Shown: positions 26,843 to 36,647, counted from the stretch's first letter. The stretch is 64,000 bases of DNA from an uncultured Prevotellaceae bacterium (GCA_900314655.1 OMWC01000001.1:124001-188000); one strand, 5' to 3'. Made by a program: numbers and translations. The notes: generated by a model from the letters alone, not told the origin.

Positions 26843-27964
26843 ATGAAGAAGTTTATTGTTACTGTAGTGGCGCTGCTGGTCATGATTGTTGCCATTCTTG
26901 TGCTTGGCAACGTGATTACCATCGGCGACAAGATGACGCAGGTGTTCGGCGTGCCCTATTTTGAGTATGCCTTCTATATCCTGCTGTTCGGTCTGCTGGC
27001 CTATCTCATCATCACGCCGATTCATCAGATTTATTCCACGCCGGAGTTTCCCGTGATGAAGGTGGATGAGGAAATGGGCGACCGCGATGCGGAGAAGTAT
27101 TGGAAGGACCTGAGTTCGTTTGCTTCAAGCCTGTGCGCCAACTGCTATTATTTGCCTGAGAACCTCAGGATTGCCCATCAGGCGGAACTCGCAAGAGACC
27201 TGTCGGAAATCCGCCAGCGGCATGATGTGGACGAGCTGAAAGCGTTCCTGAAGAAAGAGATCGACATCCGCCTGAAGCGTGTCGATAAGCTCATCATGAA
27301 CTACGGAACGAAGGTTTTTATCATCGCCGCCATATCGCCTTCCGACAGGGTTGACTCGATGTCGTCGTTGGCCTTGAACTTCCGTATGATTGGCGACATC
27401 ATCAAGGCTATCGGGTTCCGTCCTAACAAGCCCCAGATGATGAAGCAATACGTGCTCATCGTGAGTGCTTCGCTCTTCAGCTACTATGTTTCGAGCGATA
27501 TCACGGGAAGTCTGGTGGAGAATATTGACATGGCCGATATTGACCTCTCGGATTTGGATCTCTCGGATTTGGATTTCTCATCGGGCGTTACTCAGGCTGC
27601 TAAGATTATTCCGGGAAAACTCCTGAAACCGTTGCTTGACGGTGTATCAAGTAGTATCCTGACGCTCATCATCGGATATGTGGCCAAATACTATCTGATG
27701 AATGGAGCCCGCGAACTGAAAGGCCGCAACGGAGCGAAGGCCCGTAAATCTTCCATGAAGAAGGCCATCCTTTCCATTCCCGATGTTTTCAAGGTCGTTT
27801 CTGAAAACCTGGGAGGACATTGGACCAAAGGCATGAACTGGTTGATAGAGCAGTTCACTAAGAAGAAACACGACGTGGAAAAAAACAGCCTTGACCGGCT
27901 TGCTGAGGAACAGGCCGATCAAGGCAGGAAGAAGTCTTTTTTCAGGTTTTGGAAACGGGGGTGA
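26843..27964 (+). CDS. Membrane protein, possibly DUF697-like
   Basis: 373 residues. Two N-terminal membrane segments (VTVVALLVMIVAILVLGNVI and FEYAFYILLFGLLAYLIITP), a charged cytosolic helix-rich region, then two further hydrophobic stretches (YVLIVSASLFSYYVSS and SSILTLIIGYVAKYYLMNGA) and a basic tail. Between them sits a short repeat of aspartate and leucine (DIDLSDLDLSDLDF). The KVFIIAAISPSDRVDSM segment resembles the DUF697/YcjF region, but I am not certain. It is the only plus-strand gene among the minus-strand units with the three-box element and ends four bases from the convergent DUF4468-like gene. Confidence 0.8.
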   Translation: MKKFIVTVVALLVMIVAILVLGNVITIGDKMTQVFGVPYFEYAFYILLFGLLAYLIITPIHQIYSTPEFPVMKVDEEMGDRDAEKYWKDLSSFASSLCANCYYLPENLRIAHQAELARDLSEIRQRHDVDELKAFLKKEIDIRLKRVDKLIMNYGTKVFIIAAISPSDRVDSMSSLALNFRMIGDIIKAIGFRPNKPQMMKQYVLIVSASLFSYYVSSDITGSLVENIDMADIDLSDLDLSDLDFSSGVTQAAKIIPGKLLKPLLDGVSSSILTLIIGYVAKYYLMNGARELKGRNGAKARKSSMKKAILSIPDVFKVVSENLGGHWTKGMNWLIEQFTKKKHDVEKNSLDRLAEEQADQGRKKSFFRFWKRG

Positions 27965-27967
27965 CTT

Positions 27968-28699
27968 TTACCAGTCTTCGTCTTCGTTGCCTACGATACC
28001 GTTCTTAACGGCTTCTTCTATCTTGTCGATAACGGCATTTGAATAGGCGTGTGTCATCACCAGGGCCTTGGCACAAGTGCGCTTCTGTGCGTCGTTTTGT
28101 ACAAATGGATAATGGCGAGCGATCTCCCATTGCTTGTCGTAGAGATTAGCATTCGTTTTGTCGTCAGCCTTGCGCTTGGAGTCGCCTACGGTGCGTTCGT
28201 CTGCGAGTACTGCGGTCAGCCATCCACCGGAGATGTCACTCAGAATTTCGTAGTTTTGCACCGTATAGGTGACACGGATGCGGTTGTCCTTGATGTCGAT
28301 GCGGATGATGGGGGTGATGCTGACGGCATATCTGTTGATAGTTCCGGTGTGCTCAGCAATGTCCTTGATGGTCGATGATATGATAATGCATCCGGCATCC
28401 TTGTCATTGAGCGTAATGGCGTTGTGGTCCTTGAAGGTAGCGGTGGTCCAATAGTTGAGAGCCACGTAGAGTTGTTCCTTCGTCTTTCCTTGTGCCTCGA
28501 TGACCTGTTGGAAGGTGATGGACTCGTTTTTGTCGAGGGTGATGCCTTTTGCGATATTGGCTGCAGCATCCACCCATTTGTCACCATAGCGTTGCTTGGC
28601 ATATTTTTCCAGATCGGCAGTCTTCATCACTTGTGCCTGTACACTTATGATGCCGCAGAAAAGGATGGCGGCAAGCATCCAGAATTTTAAGCTTTTCAT
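27968..28699 (-). CDS. Exported DUF4468-like protein
   Basis: 243 residues with signal peptide (SLKFWMLAAILFCGIISVQAQ). The central part (ITFQQVIEAQGKTKEQLYVA, LNYWTTATF, RIDIKDNRIRVTYTVQNYEI) fits the DUF4468/TBP-like fold of Bacteroidota exported proteins. Function unknown. It is transcribed from a TACCTTTGCA promoter with element copy D upstream, so it is coregulated with the two candidate small RNAs and the phosphatase operon by inference. Confidence 0.8.
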   Translation of the reverse strand: MKSLKFWMLAAILFCGIISVQAQVMKTADLEKYAKQRYGDKWVDAAANIAKGITLDKNESITFQQVIEAQGKTKEQLYVALNYWTTATFKDHNAITLNDKDAGCIIISSTIKDIAEHTGTINRYAVSITPIIRIDIKDNRIRVTYTVQNYEILSDISGGWLTAVLADERTVGDSKRKADDKTNANLYDKQWEIARHYPFVQNDAQKRTCAKALVMTHAYSNAVIDKIEEAVKNGIVGNEDEDW

Positions 28700-28743
28700 T
28701 GTCTTTTATTTTTTATTGTTATTGTATTAATTTTGATTTCTGA

Positions 28744-28753
28744 TGCAAAGGTA
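28744..28753 (-). promoter_or_regulatory. Promoter of the DUF4468-like gene
   Basis: TACCTTTGCA on the minus strand, 45 bases ahead of the start and 52 bases from element copy D. Confidence 0.65.
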
Positions 28754-28805
28754 AGTCATATTTAATAATGTTGGAGAATATTAGGCGTCTTTTCTTTCCA
28801 AGTTG

Positions 28806-28864
28806 TTGCGACACCAACCCTTATTCGCGACAAAACCTCTACATCCCTGCTAATTCTGTCGCAA
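28806..28864 (-). promoter_or_regulatory. Three-box element, copy D
   Basis: TTGCGACA (28806-28813), 11 bases, TCGCGACA (28825-28832), 24 bases, TGTCGCAA (28857-28864), plus-strand reading. Confidence 0.75.
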
Positions 28865-28911
28865 CTGACAGTCATAATGTAGGAAAGAGGTTTATGAAGT
28901 ACTAAGAAAAA

Positions 28912-28948
28912 ACGGAGATACTCCTGAAGGGAATATCTCCGTTTTGGT
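28912..28948 (-). terminator. Terminator of tRNA-Arg
   Basis: On the minus strand AAAACGGAGATATTCC / GGAGTATCTCCGTTTT, then T-run. Confidence 0.8.
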
Positions 28949-28956
28949 TTTCGCGA

Positions 28957-29034
28957 TGGTGATTCCGTTGGGGTTCGAACCCAAGACCTACTGCTTAGAA
29001 GGCAGTTGCTCTAATCCAACTGAGCTACGGAACC
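28957..29034 (-). tRNA. tRNA-Arg (anticodon TCT)
   Basis: Acceptor GGTTCCG / CGGAATC with discriminator A and an encoded CCA (28957-28959 on the plus strand as TGG). Anticodon arm ACTGC-CTTCTAA-GCAGT gives TCT; T arm TTGGGTTCGAACCCCAA. Confidence 0.95.
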
Positions 29035-29104
29035 ATTGCGAAAAGCGGTGCAAAATTACTGCTTTTTATTGTTATCTCCAAATAAAATGGAAGAAACTTT
29101 CGGT

Positions 29105-31081
29105 TTAGGAGTTCATTGAGAGAAGGAACTCTTCGTTGTTCTCCGTGCGCTCCATGCGGGTGTGAATCTCGTTCATGGCCTCGATGGCGTTCATGTCGGA
29201 GATAGCCTTGCGCAGAATCCACATGCGGTCGAGCGTGGTCTTGTCTTGCAGCAGATCGTCGCGGCGAGTAGAAGAAGCCACCAGGTTGACGGCAGGGAAG
29301 ATGCGCTTGTTGGAGAGGGCGCGGTCGAGTTGGAGCTCCATGTTACCCGTACCCTTGAATTCCTCGAAGATCACTTCGTCCATCTTCGAACCGGTATCGA
29401 TAAGGGCTGTGGCGATGATGGTGAGCGAGCCGCCTCCCTCAATGTTACGGGCAGCACCGAAGAAGCGCTTGGGCTTCTGCAGGGCATTGGCATCCACACC
29501 ACCGGTGAGCACCTTTCCTGAAGCGGGAGCAACGGTGTTGTAGGCGCGTGCCAGACGGGTGATGGAGTCGAGGAAGATGACCACATCGTGTCCGCATTCC
29601 ACCATTCTCTTAGCTTTCTCAAGCACGATGCCGGCAATCTTGACGTGGCGCTCAGCAGGCTCGTCGAAGGTTGAGGCGATAACCTCGGCATTGACGGTGC
29701 GCGCCATGTCGGTAACTTCCTCAGGACGCTCGTCGATAAGCAGCATCATCAGGTAGGCCTCGGGATGGTTGGCGGCAATGGCGTTTGCCACGTCCTTCAT
29801 CAGGATGGTCTTACCGGTCTTGGGCTGTGCCACGATGAGTGCGCGCTGGCCTTTACCGATAGGTGCGAAGAGGTCCACGATACGCGTGCTGAGGTTGGTG
29901 GTGCGGGGATCGCCGCAGAGTGTGTATTTCTCGTCGGGGAAGAGCGGCGTGAGGTGTTCGAAAGGAATGCGGTCACGCACTTCCTCGGGACGGCGTCCGT
30001 TAATCTTGTCGATGCTTGTCAGGGGGAAGTATTTCTCTCCGTCGTGAGGCGGACGCACATGGCACTGCACCACGTCGCCAGTCTTCAGGCCGTAGCGCTT
30101 CACCTGCTGCACGCTTACATACACATCATCGGGTGACGACAGATAGTTGTAGTCGCTGGAGCGCAGGAATCCATAGCCGTCAGGCATTACTTCGAGCACG
30201 CCGTTGGCGGTGATGATGTCAGAGAAATCGTACCCGCCCTTCGCTGTTTCTGCCTGTTGGCGGAAGATAGAGGGCATCGGTGTAGATATGGGAGTGGTGG
30301 GGTTGTCGAAGATGTCATAGTTGGGTAGTGCGGCCTGGTCTTCGATGGGAAGGTCGATGACAGTGATGAAGTCGGTGCCGTCGCCGGGGTCGCCTTGCCA
30401 GATGCCATCTACGGTTTCGTCGCTGCGCAGACTGTCTGACTGTTTGTTGTGGTCGCTCACCTTAGCCTGAAGTTGTGCGAGCAGGTTCTGCTGCTCTTCG
30501 TTGTCATTGGCTGCAGATGCTCCGGAAGCAAACTCTGCCTCGGGAATGAAATCGGGTGTCTCGTTGATGTCATTCTCTGGCTCTTCTTCTATTTCTGACG
30601 TTTCTTCAGCTGGTGCTGCTTCTGCTTGCGCCTTTTCTGCCTCTTCCTTGGCTTTGGCTTCGGCTTCAGCGGCTGCAATGGCAGCAAGTTCAGCCTTCGA
30701 CTTGCGTCCACGTTTCTTGGGAGCGGGCTTGGCTTCTTCTTCTGCAGCTTCTGCAGGCGTCTCTACGGGCTGCTCCTGCTTTTCGGGCAGATCCTTGAAG
30801 AGTGGGGCTGGTTCAGCGGGTTTGCTCTTCTTCAGGTCGAAGTTCTCACCCTCCTTGCCGTTGACAGAATACACGCGGTCGGTGTCTTTCTTGGCGATAC
30901 GTGTACGCTTGCGCTTGGTGCCCATCGGGTTCTTACTGGCATAATCAGCGGCTTGTGCCTCGATGATATCATATACGATGTCTTCCTGTGAGCTACCAGC
31001 TTTCAGGCTGACATTCAACTCTTTAGCAATATCTTCCAGTTCGGAGATACTCTTTGATAACAGTTCTTCTTTGTTGTACAT
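29105..31081 (-). CDS. rho: Transcription termination factor Rho with long disordered insert
   Basis: 658 residues against about 420 for E. coli Rho. After the N-terminal helical domain ([20 protein letters not shown]) comes an insert of about 220 residues rich in Ala, Glu, Lys and Pro. The RNA-binding domain ([32 protein letters not shown]) and the ATPase core follow: P-loop PKTGKT, Walker [17 protein letters not shown]-loop [20 protein letters not shown]. An insert of this kind in gut Bacteroides Rho has been reported to drive phase separation. The promoter TACCTTTGCA at 31162-31171 (minus) supports starting at 31081 rather than 31153, giving a leader of about 75 bases. Confidence 0.96.
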   Translation of the reverse strand: MYNKEELLSKSISELEDIAKELNVSLKAGSSQEDIVYDIIEAQAADYASKNPMGTKRKRTRIAKKDTDRVYSVNGKEGENFDLKKSKPAEPAPLFKDLPEKQEQPVETPAEAAEEEAKPAPKKRGRKSKAELAAIAAAEAEAKAKEEAEKAQAEAAPAEETSEIEEEPENDINETPDFIPEAEFASGASAANDNEEQQNLLAQLQAKVSDHNKQSDSLRSDETVDGIWQGDPGDGTDFITVIDLPIEDQAALPNYDIFDNPTTPISTPMPSIFRQQAETAKGGYDFSDIITANGVLEVMPDGYGFLRSSDYNYLSSPDDVYVSVQQVKRYGLKTGDVVQCHVRPPHDGEKYFPLTSIDKINGRRPEEVRDRIPFEHLTPLFPDEKYTLCGDPRTTNLSTRIVDLFAPIGKGQRALIVAQPKTGKTILMKDVANAIAANHPEAYLMMLLIDERPEEVTDMARTVNAEVIASTFDEPAERHVKIAGIVLEKAKRMVECGHDVVIFLDSITRLARAYNTVAPASGKVLTGGVDANALQKPKRFFGAARNIEGGGSLTIIATALIDTGSKMDEVIFEEFKGTGNMELQLDRALSNKRIFPAVNLVASSTRRDDLLQDKTTLDRMWILRKAISDMNAIEAMNEIHTRMERTENNEEFLLSMNS

Positions 31082-31161
31082 ATAATAAATATGTGGAATT
31101 TGATGTTTTTGATTAACCGTTTCGAGAATGGAAACGGGAAGGATGTCTTTCAAAAGACGGG

Positions 31162-31171
31162 TGCAAAGGTA
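31162..31171 (-). promoter_or_regulatory. Promoter of rho
   Basis: TACCTTTGCA on the minus strand, about 80 bases ahead of the rho start. Confidence 0.65.
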
Positions 31172-31257
31172 CTAAGAATTTAAGAGAAAGAGGAAACGGG
31201 AAAACGGGAAATTGTGGAAATTACGTATTTTTAACCTTTGGCTGCAACGAAGCTGTC

Positions 31258-33057
31258 TTAATCTTCTATCTCCGAAAGTTCGAGCCAGCGCATACTTTTC
31301 TCGTCGAGTTCGTCTTTGAGGATAGGCAGGCGTTTGCTCTTCTCGGTGAGTTCTTCTACCGAGAGTGTTCCGCTGCAAAGGGCTTCTTCCAGTTGGTGTT
31401 GCTCGGCCTCGAGGGCGGCAATCTCTTTTTCCAGTTGTTCGAACTCACGCTTCTCTTTGTAGCTCATCCGTCGGCGGGTGTCGTTGCGGTAGTTTTTCTT
31501 AGGCGTGGTGGTTTCGGATTTTGCGGAATTGCCGGAGTTACTGGTGCTTTCGGCGAGTTTTGACCACTCGCGGAACTGGGTGTAATTGCCGGGGAAATCC
31601 TTGATCACTCCCTGACCGCGGAAAACAAGCAGGTGGTCAACCACCTTGTCCATAAAGTAGCGGTCGTGGCTGACCACGATGACGCAGCCCGGGAAGTCCT
31701 GAAGGTATTCTTCAAGAATCTGGAGCGTCTGGATGTCAAGGTCGTTGGTTGGCTCGTCGAGCACGAGGAAGTTGGGGTTCTTCATCAGTACCGTGCAGAG
31801 GTAGAGCTTGCGCTTCTCACCGCCTGAGAGCTTATAGACGTAGTTGTGCTGCTGCTCGGGTGTAAATAGGAAATGCTGCAGGAACTGACTGGCAGAGAGA
31901 TGGCGTCCGCTGCCAAGGTCAATGTATTCGGCAATGTCGGTGATGATGTCGATAACCTTCTGGTCGTCGCGGAACTTGAGCCCCTCCTGCGAGAAGTAGC
32001 CGAAGCGCACCGTGTCGCCGATGTCGAACTTTCCGCTGTCGGGAGCCACTTCGCCCAGCAGCATCTTGATGAAGGTTGACTTGCCGGTGCCGTTGTTGCC
32101 TACGATGCCCATTTTCTCAAAACGGGAAAAGTTGTAGTAGAAGTCCTTCAGGATAATCGTGTCTTCCTGCCCCTCCTGTCCCTCAAAGACTTTCGATACA
32201 TACTGGCACTCGAAAATCTTCGAACCGATATAGATGTTAGACGATTTCAGCCGCATCTGGCGTTCCTCAATGCGCTGTTTGGCCACGCGCTCCAGTTCGT
32301 AGAACGCTTCCTCGCGATAGCGGGCTTTATGGCCACGTGCCTGTGGCTGCCGGCGCATCCAGTCAAGCTCCCGCCGATAGAGGTTGTTGGCGCGTGCTAT
32401 CTCTGCCCGCTGGTTGTCGATGCGCTCCTGGCGCTTCTCCAGATAATAGGAGTAATTGCCACGATAGGTATATATGGTGCGGTTGTCGAGTTCGAGGATG
32501 AGCGAGCACACGCGGTCGAGGAAGAAACGGTCGTGCGTCACCATCAGCAATGTGCGGTTGCCGCGGCTGAGATAGCCTTCGAGCCATTCAATCATTTCCA
32601 GGTCGAGGTGGTTGGTTGGCTCATCGAGAATCAGGAAGTCGGGCTCCGTGATAAGCACGTTGGCCAGGGCCACACGCTTCTGCTGACCGCCGCTCAACTG
32701 TCCCATCGGCTGTGTTAAATCTTTTATTTTGAGCTGCGTGAGTATCTGCTTGGCTTTCAGTACTTTCTCTTCTTCTCCTTGATGATTGAAACAAGCATCG
32801 AGCACACTCTCCTCAGGGTCGAATGCAGGTGTCTGCTCGAGCATCGCCACACGAAGATCCCGTCGGTAGATGATATCGCCGCGGTCATAGCCTTCCTTGC
32901 CCGTGAGCACGGAGAGCAGCGTTGACTTGCCGGTGCCATTCTGGGCGATGAGCCCCACGCGCTGACCTTCTGCGATAGAGAATGAAATGTCTTCGAACAG
33001 CACTTGTGCGCCGAACGATTTCGTGAGGTTCTGTACGTCTAAGACAGGTGATGGCAT
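31258..33057 (-). CDS. ABC-F family ATPase (Uup-like)
   Basis: 599 residues. Two ABC domains: Walker A AQNGTGKSTL and GNNGTGKSTF; signatures LSGGQQKRVALA and LSGGEKRKLYL; Walker B LILDEPTNHLD and LVLDEPTNDLD. A linker of charged helices sits between them, and a C-terminal coiled coil (SYKEKREFEQLEKEIAALEA) marks the Uup subgroup. These cytosolic proteins act at the ribosome or on branched DNA intermediates. No membrane domain adjoins. The start is 85 bases from the downstream engB stop; the spacer has a small AT-rich tandem repeat. Confidence 0.94.
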   Translation of the reverse strand: MPSPVLDVQNLTKSFGAQVLFEDISFSIAEGQRVGLIAQNGTGKSTLLSVLTGKEGYDRGDIIYRRDLRVAMLEQTPAFDPEESVLDACFNHQGEEEKVLKAKQILTQLKIKDLTQPMGQLSGGQQKRVALANVLITEPDFLILDEPTNHLDLEMIEWLEGYLSRGNRTLLMVTHDRFFLDRVCSLILELDNRTIYTYRGNYSYYLEKRQERIDNQRAEIARANNLYRRELDWMRRQPQARGHKARYREEAFYELERVAKQRIEERQMRLKSSNIYIGSKIFECQYVSKVFEGQEGQEDTIILKDFYYNFSRFEKMGIVGNNGTGKSTFIKMLLGEVAPDSGKFDIGDTVRFGYFSQEGLKFRDDQKVIDIITDIAEYIDLGSGRHLSASQFLQHFLFTPEQQHNYVYKLSGGEKRKLYLCTVLMKNPNFLVLDEPTNDLDIQTLQILEEYLQDFPGCVIVVSHDRYFMDKVVDHLLVFRGQGVIKDFPGNYTQFREWSKLAESTSNSGNSAKSETTTPKKNYRNDTRRRMSYKEKREFEQLEKEIAALEAEQHQLEEALCSGTLSVEELTEKSKRLPILKDELDEKSMRWLELSEIED

Positions 33058-33059
33058 TG

Positions 33060-33140
33060 TGGCGAAATTGAGAGAATGAGAAATTGAGAGAATGAGAAAT
33101 TGAGAAAATGAGAGAATGAGAAATTGAGAGAATGAGAAAT
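33060..33140. repeat. Tandem repeat of GAGAATGAGAAATT units
   Basis: Alternating AATTGAGA and GAATGAGA units, roughly 20-base periods, between engB and the Uup-like gene. A related mixture (TCTCATTTTCTCATTTTGCC) precedes the rpsF operon at 18538-18570. Confidence 0.8.
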
Positions 33141-33142
33141 TC

Positions 33143-33745
33143 TTATTCCTGGAGTGAACGGTTGATCTCCTCGATGTAGTTGAGCACCTCTTCGCGTCCT
33201 TGCCTGCTGCTTGAGGACGTGATGAAGTAGGGGGGCAGCTCTTCCCAGGTGTCGAGCAACTTCTCCATCCATGCCTTGGCGGCAGGCTCCACTTTCGACT
33301 TGGCCAGTTTGTCGGCCTTGGTGAATACGATGCAGAAGGGGATGCTGCTCTGTCCGAGCCAGTCGATAAACTCGCGGTCTATCTGCTGAGGGTCATGGCG
33401 GATGTCGATCAGCACGAACACGTTGGCCAGTTGCTGACGCTGCAGGATGTACTGGGCAATCATCTGCTCCAGTTTGTCGCGCTGAGTCTTTGAGCGCTTG
33501 GCATAACCGTAGCCGGGGAGGTCAACGAGATACCACTCCTTGTTGATGATGAAGTGGTTGATGAGCAGCGTCTTTCCCGGAGTAGCTGATGTCTTGGCCA
33601 GCCCCTTGTGGTTGCAGAGCATATTGATGAGGCTCGACTTTCCTACGTTTGAACGGCCGATGAAGGCATATTCGGGCTTGGTGTCCTTGGGGCACATACT
33701 GACCGTAGGACTGGAGATGGAGTATTCTGCGTTCTTGATTTCCAT
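33143..33745 (-). CDS. engB: Ribosome biogenesis GTPase EngB (YsxC)
   Basis: 200 residues. G1 [15 protein letters not shown]3 [10 protein letters not shown]4 TKADKL, all as in EngB, which assists maturation of the 50S subunit. A TATCTTTGCC element lies at about 33765-33774 (minus), 20 bases before the start. Length and start fit the family. Confidence 0.95.
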   Translation of the reverse strand: MEIKNAEYSISSPTVSMCPKDTKPEYAFIGRSNVGKSSLINMLCNHKGLAKTSATPGKTLLINHFIINKEWYLVDLPGYGYAKRSKTQRDKLEQMIAQYILQRQQLANVFVLIDIRHDPQQIDREFIDWLGQSSIPFCIVFTKADKLAKSKVEPAAKAWMEKLLDTWEELPPYFITSSSSRQGREEVLNYIEEINRSLQE

Positions 33746-33813
33746 ATTGTTTTTTATTTTTCGGCGGCAAAGATACTAAAAATTCAGGAAAAAGCGTTAC
33801 CTTTGTCCCGAAA

Positions 33814-34434
33814 ATGAATCAGTCTTATCCCTCACAACTGCTGGAGAAGGCCGTATCGGAATTCTCACGGCTGCCTGGCATCGGGCGCAAGACAGCTTTG
33901 CGACTGGTGCTTCATCTGCTCCGTCAACCTGCGGAAGACGTGGAGCAGTTTGCTTCTGCCGTCACGCGGATGAAGCAGGAAGTGAAGTATTGCCGGGTGT
34001 GCCATAACATCAGCGACACTGATGTTTGCCCCATCTGTAATGACCATCGACGGGATGCCTCAGTCATCTGTGTGGTGGAGAATATCCAGGACGTGATGGC
34101 CATCGAGAACACACAGCAGTATCATGGGCTTTACCATGTGCTGGGCGGCATCATCTCGCCGATGGATGGTATCGGGCCTTCCGATATCGAGATAGCTTCG
34201 CTCGTTGAGCGCGTGGAGGCTGGCGGCATCCATGAAGTGATACTGGCGCTTAGCAGCACGATGGAGGGCGACACCACTAATTTCTACATCTCAAGGAAGT
34301 TGGAAGGCACCGACGTCAGACTGAGCATCATAGCCCGCGGCATCTCCGTTGGCAACGAACTTGAATATACGGACGAAGTGACCCTCGGCCGTTCAATCCT
34401 TAACCGTACACCATTCGATGGAAAAAGTAAGTAG
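33814..34434 (+). CDS. recR: Recombination mediator RecR
   Basis: 206 residues. Helix-hairpin-helix ([20 protein letters not shown]), zinc finger [16 protein letters not shown], and a Toprim domain ([14 protein letters not shown], ending [17 protein letters not shown]). It loads RecA at gaps with RecO. TACCTTTGTC at 33797-33806 is a plausible promoter with a leader below 10 bases. The next gene overlaps its end by 17 bases. Confidence 0.97.
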   Translation: MNQSYPSQLLEKAVSEFSRLPGIGRKTALRLVLHLLRQPAEDVEQFASAVTRMKQEVKYCRVCHNISDTDVCPICNDHRRDASVICVVENIQDVMAIENTQQYHGLYHVLGGIISPMDGIGPSDIEIASLVERVEAGGIHEVILALSSTMEGDTTNFYISRKLEGTDVRLSIIARGISVGNELEYTDEVTLGRSILNRTPFDGKSK

Positions 34435-34882
34435 TATTCTCAAAAAGTTATTCTACGGCATTCTGGCCGTAGCCCTTCTCATTGTCGTTGTCTTCGAGAC
34501 AGGATTGCTGACGCCAGGCTCATTGGGCGGCGACAAGGCAGCAGAGTTTCCCATTCTTACCGCCATGGAACTGCTTACCGTCTGCCTGATTCCCTTCTCG
34601 CTCTATCTCTTCCGCGTGAAGAGCGTCCGCCAAAACCTTTTGGCCGCTCCCGCCCAGTCGATGCTGACGTGGGGTTTTGTGCGTATGGCGATGCTTGCTT
34701 TCCTCCTGGTTGTCAATGTTGTGTGCTATTACCTTTATATGAACGCTTCGTTCGGCTATATGGCCATCATCGCCGCCATCAGCATGCTCTTCATATATCC
34801 CTCGATAGGCAGATGCAAAGAGGAGACGAGCAGTAACGATGAGGAAAACGATAACGAAAACGATAACCCGAAACTCCCATGA
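34418..34882 (+). CDS. Small four-helix membrane protein
   Basis: 154 residues with four predicted membrane helices ([75 protein letters not shown]) and an acidic tail ([12 protein letters not shown]). No known family. Overlaps recR by 17 bases and the glycosyltransferase by 4, so the four genes from recR to the acetyltransferase are translationally linked. Confidence 0.85.
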   Translation: MEKVSSILKKLFYGILAVALLIVVVFETGLLTPGSLGGDKAAEFPILTAMELLTVCLIPFSLYLFRVKSVRQNLLAAPAQSMLTWGFVRMAMLAFLLVVNVVCYYLYMNASFGYMAIIAAISMLFIYPSIGRCKEETSSNDEENDNENDNPKLP

Positions 34883-36075
34883 AACTGACGGTTGTCATCG
34901 TAAACTATAACGTGAGGCACTATCTCGAACAGTGTCTCCGCAGCCTTGAACGCGCCCTGAAAGGCATCGAGGCCGAGGTTTACGTGGTCGACAACCATTC
35001 GAAGGATGGTTCCGTGGAAGCCCTTCAGCCGCTTTTTCCCGCAGTGCATTTCATTTCGAGCAATCATAATTTAGGTTTCGCGCGCGCTAACAACATCGCC
35101 ATCCATCAGAGTGAGGGCGAGTATGTGCTGCTGCTCAATCCCGACACCGTGGTGGCTGAGTCGTCCATTGCCCGTTGCATCGATTTCATGGACAGCCATC
35201 CCGACGCTGGAGCCATTGGCGTGAAGATGCACACCGAGAGCGGAACGCCAGCCATGGAGAGCCGCCGCGGCGTTCCCACACCGCTCGTGGCCTTCTATAA
35301 GATGTCCGGACTCTGCAGCCGCTTTCCCCAGAGCCGCCGCTTTGGTAAATATTACATGAGTTATCTGCCTTGGGACGAAGCCGCCGAGATTGAGGTCGTG
35401 AGCGGAGCTTTCTGCTTCTTGCGCCGTGAAGCTCTCCTCAATGTCGGGCTGCTCGATGAGGACTTCTTCATGTACGGCGAAGATATCGACCTCAGCTACC
35501 GGCTGCTGAAAGGCGGCTACCACAACTGGTATCTGCCCGAGCACATCCTTCACTATAAAGGCGAGAGCACCCAGAAGTCATCGTTCCGCTATGTCCACGT
35601 GTTCTACGAGGCGATGCTCATCTTCTTCCGCAAACACTACGGCCATCTCAGTTTTCTCATCACGCTGCCCGTCAAGCTGGCCATCTTCGGCAAGGCCTTC
35701 CTGGCCCTGTGTTCCATGCTCGCAGAGAAAGTCAGCCGTTCGCTCGGTTTCTTCTCAAGCAAGCGTGAGCGGCTTCCCGTCTGGCTCTTCATTGGTTCGA
35801 GGCAGATGATAACCGCCTGTCGGAAGATAGCCCGCCGGAATGCCTTTGCGGCAGAGTTCGTAGAGACCGATGCCAATCGTCATCCTCAGGGTCATCTGGC
35901 TTTCGAAGGAAAGATTCGCAAGGACGTGGTCAACTACGTGGTCTATGATACCGGGGCCTACAGCTACGAACAGATACTCGAAATCTTCGGGCAGAATCCC
36001 GACAGCCATGTGCTCATGGGCTTCTATCATCCCGAAAACTCAACCATCGTCACAGGAAGGGAGGTCATCCGATGA
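34879..36075 (+). CDS. Glycosyltransferase family 2
   Basis: 398 residues. GT-A fold: VVIVNYNVRHYLEQCLRSL, VVDNHSKDGSVE, the metal-binding region LLLNPDTVV, and EDIDLSYRLLKGGY. It resembles rhamnosyl/galactofuranosyl-type transferases of cell-surface polysaccharide. A hydrophobic segment (LSFLITLPVKLAIFGKAFLA) and a C-terminal domain of about 120 residues of unknown function follow. Donor and acceptor cannot be told. Confidence 0.92.
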   Translation: MKLTVVIVNYNVRHYLEQCLRSLERALKGIEAEVYVVDNHSKDGSVEALQPLFPAVHFISSNHNLGFARANNIAIHQSEGEYVLLLNPDTVVAESSIARCIDFMDSHPDAGAIGVKMHTESGTPAMESRRGVPTPLVAFYKMSGLCSRFPQSRRFGKYYMSYLPWDEAAEIEVVSGAFCFLRREALLNVGLLDEDFFMYGEDIDLSYRLLKGGYHNWYLPEHILHYKGESTQKSSFRYVHVFYEAMLIFFRKHYGHLSFLITLPVKLAIFGKAFLALCSMLAEKVSRSLGFFSSKRERLPVWLFIGSRQMITACRKIARRNAFAAEFVETDANRHPQGHLAFEGKIRKDVVNYVVYDTGAYSYEQILEIFGQNPDSHVLMGFYHPENSTIVTGREVIR

Positions 36076-36581
36076 ACCACAGCTGCATACGCCTCAGGGC
36101 CATCGAGCCCGAGGATCTCGACATCCTCTATGAGATAGAGAACGACCGCGAACTTTGGGACGTAGGGGCCACCAACGTTCCCTATTCCCGCTATTCGCTC
36201 CACAACTATATTGCCACGCAGACCAGCGACATCTATGCCGACCGGCAATTAAGGCTGATGATCGAAAACGAAGAAGGCCAGACCGTGGGCATCGCTGATC
36301 TGATGAACTTCGACCCGCAGCATCGGCGTGCCGAGGTAGGCATCGTCGTGATGACCGCCTGGCGCCGTCAGGGATACGCCGCCGAGGCCCTTGCCCAATT
36401 GGTCAGGTATTCCGTCGAGCGGCTTCATCTCCACCAGCTCTATGCCTTCGTGGCAGCCGATAATGAAGCCTCTCTTGGGCTCTTCCGCAAATCGGGTTTC
36501 ACGTCCGGTTCATTGCTTTCCGACTGGCTTTTCGACGGCCGTGAATACCACGATGCCTTGCTGCTGCAACTTTTTTTGTGA
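36072..36581 (+). CDS. GNAT family acetyltransferase (RimJ/RimL-like)
   Basis: 169 residues, beginning CIRLRAIEPEDLDILYEIEND. The acetyl-CoA site is RRQGYAAEALAQLVRYSVE. The C-terminal FVAADNEASLGLFRKSGF is typical of protein or polyamine N-acetyltransferases such as SpeG/RimL. Substrate unknown. ATGA overlap with the glycosyltransferase. Confidence 0.92.
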   Translation: MNHSCIRLRAIEPEDLDILYEIENDRELWDVGATNVPYSRYSLHNYIATQTSDIYADRQLRLMIENEEGQTVGIADLMNFDPQHRRAEVGIVVMTAWRRQGYAAEALAQLVRYSVERLHLHQLYAFVAADNEASLGLFRKSGFTSGSLLSDWLFDGREYHDALLLQLFL

Positions 36582-36620
36582 AAAAGTCGCTGGAAAGTTT
36601 GGGTAATTCAAAAAAACTTC

Positions 36621-36631
36621 ATACCTTTGCA
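36621..36631 (+). promoter_or_regulatory. Promoter of the tRNA-Asp pair
   Basis: TACCTTTGCAA, about 17 bases before the first tRNA. Confidence 0.65.
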
Positions 36632-36647
36632 ACCGCTTAACCGAAAG

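Noticed and set aside
30501..30944. Long plus-strand frame rich in Ala and Ser opposite rho
   Set aside because: A shadow of the low-complexity insert of Rho on the other strand.
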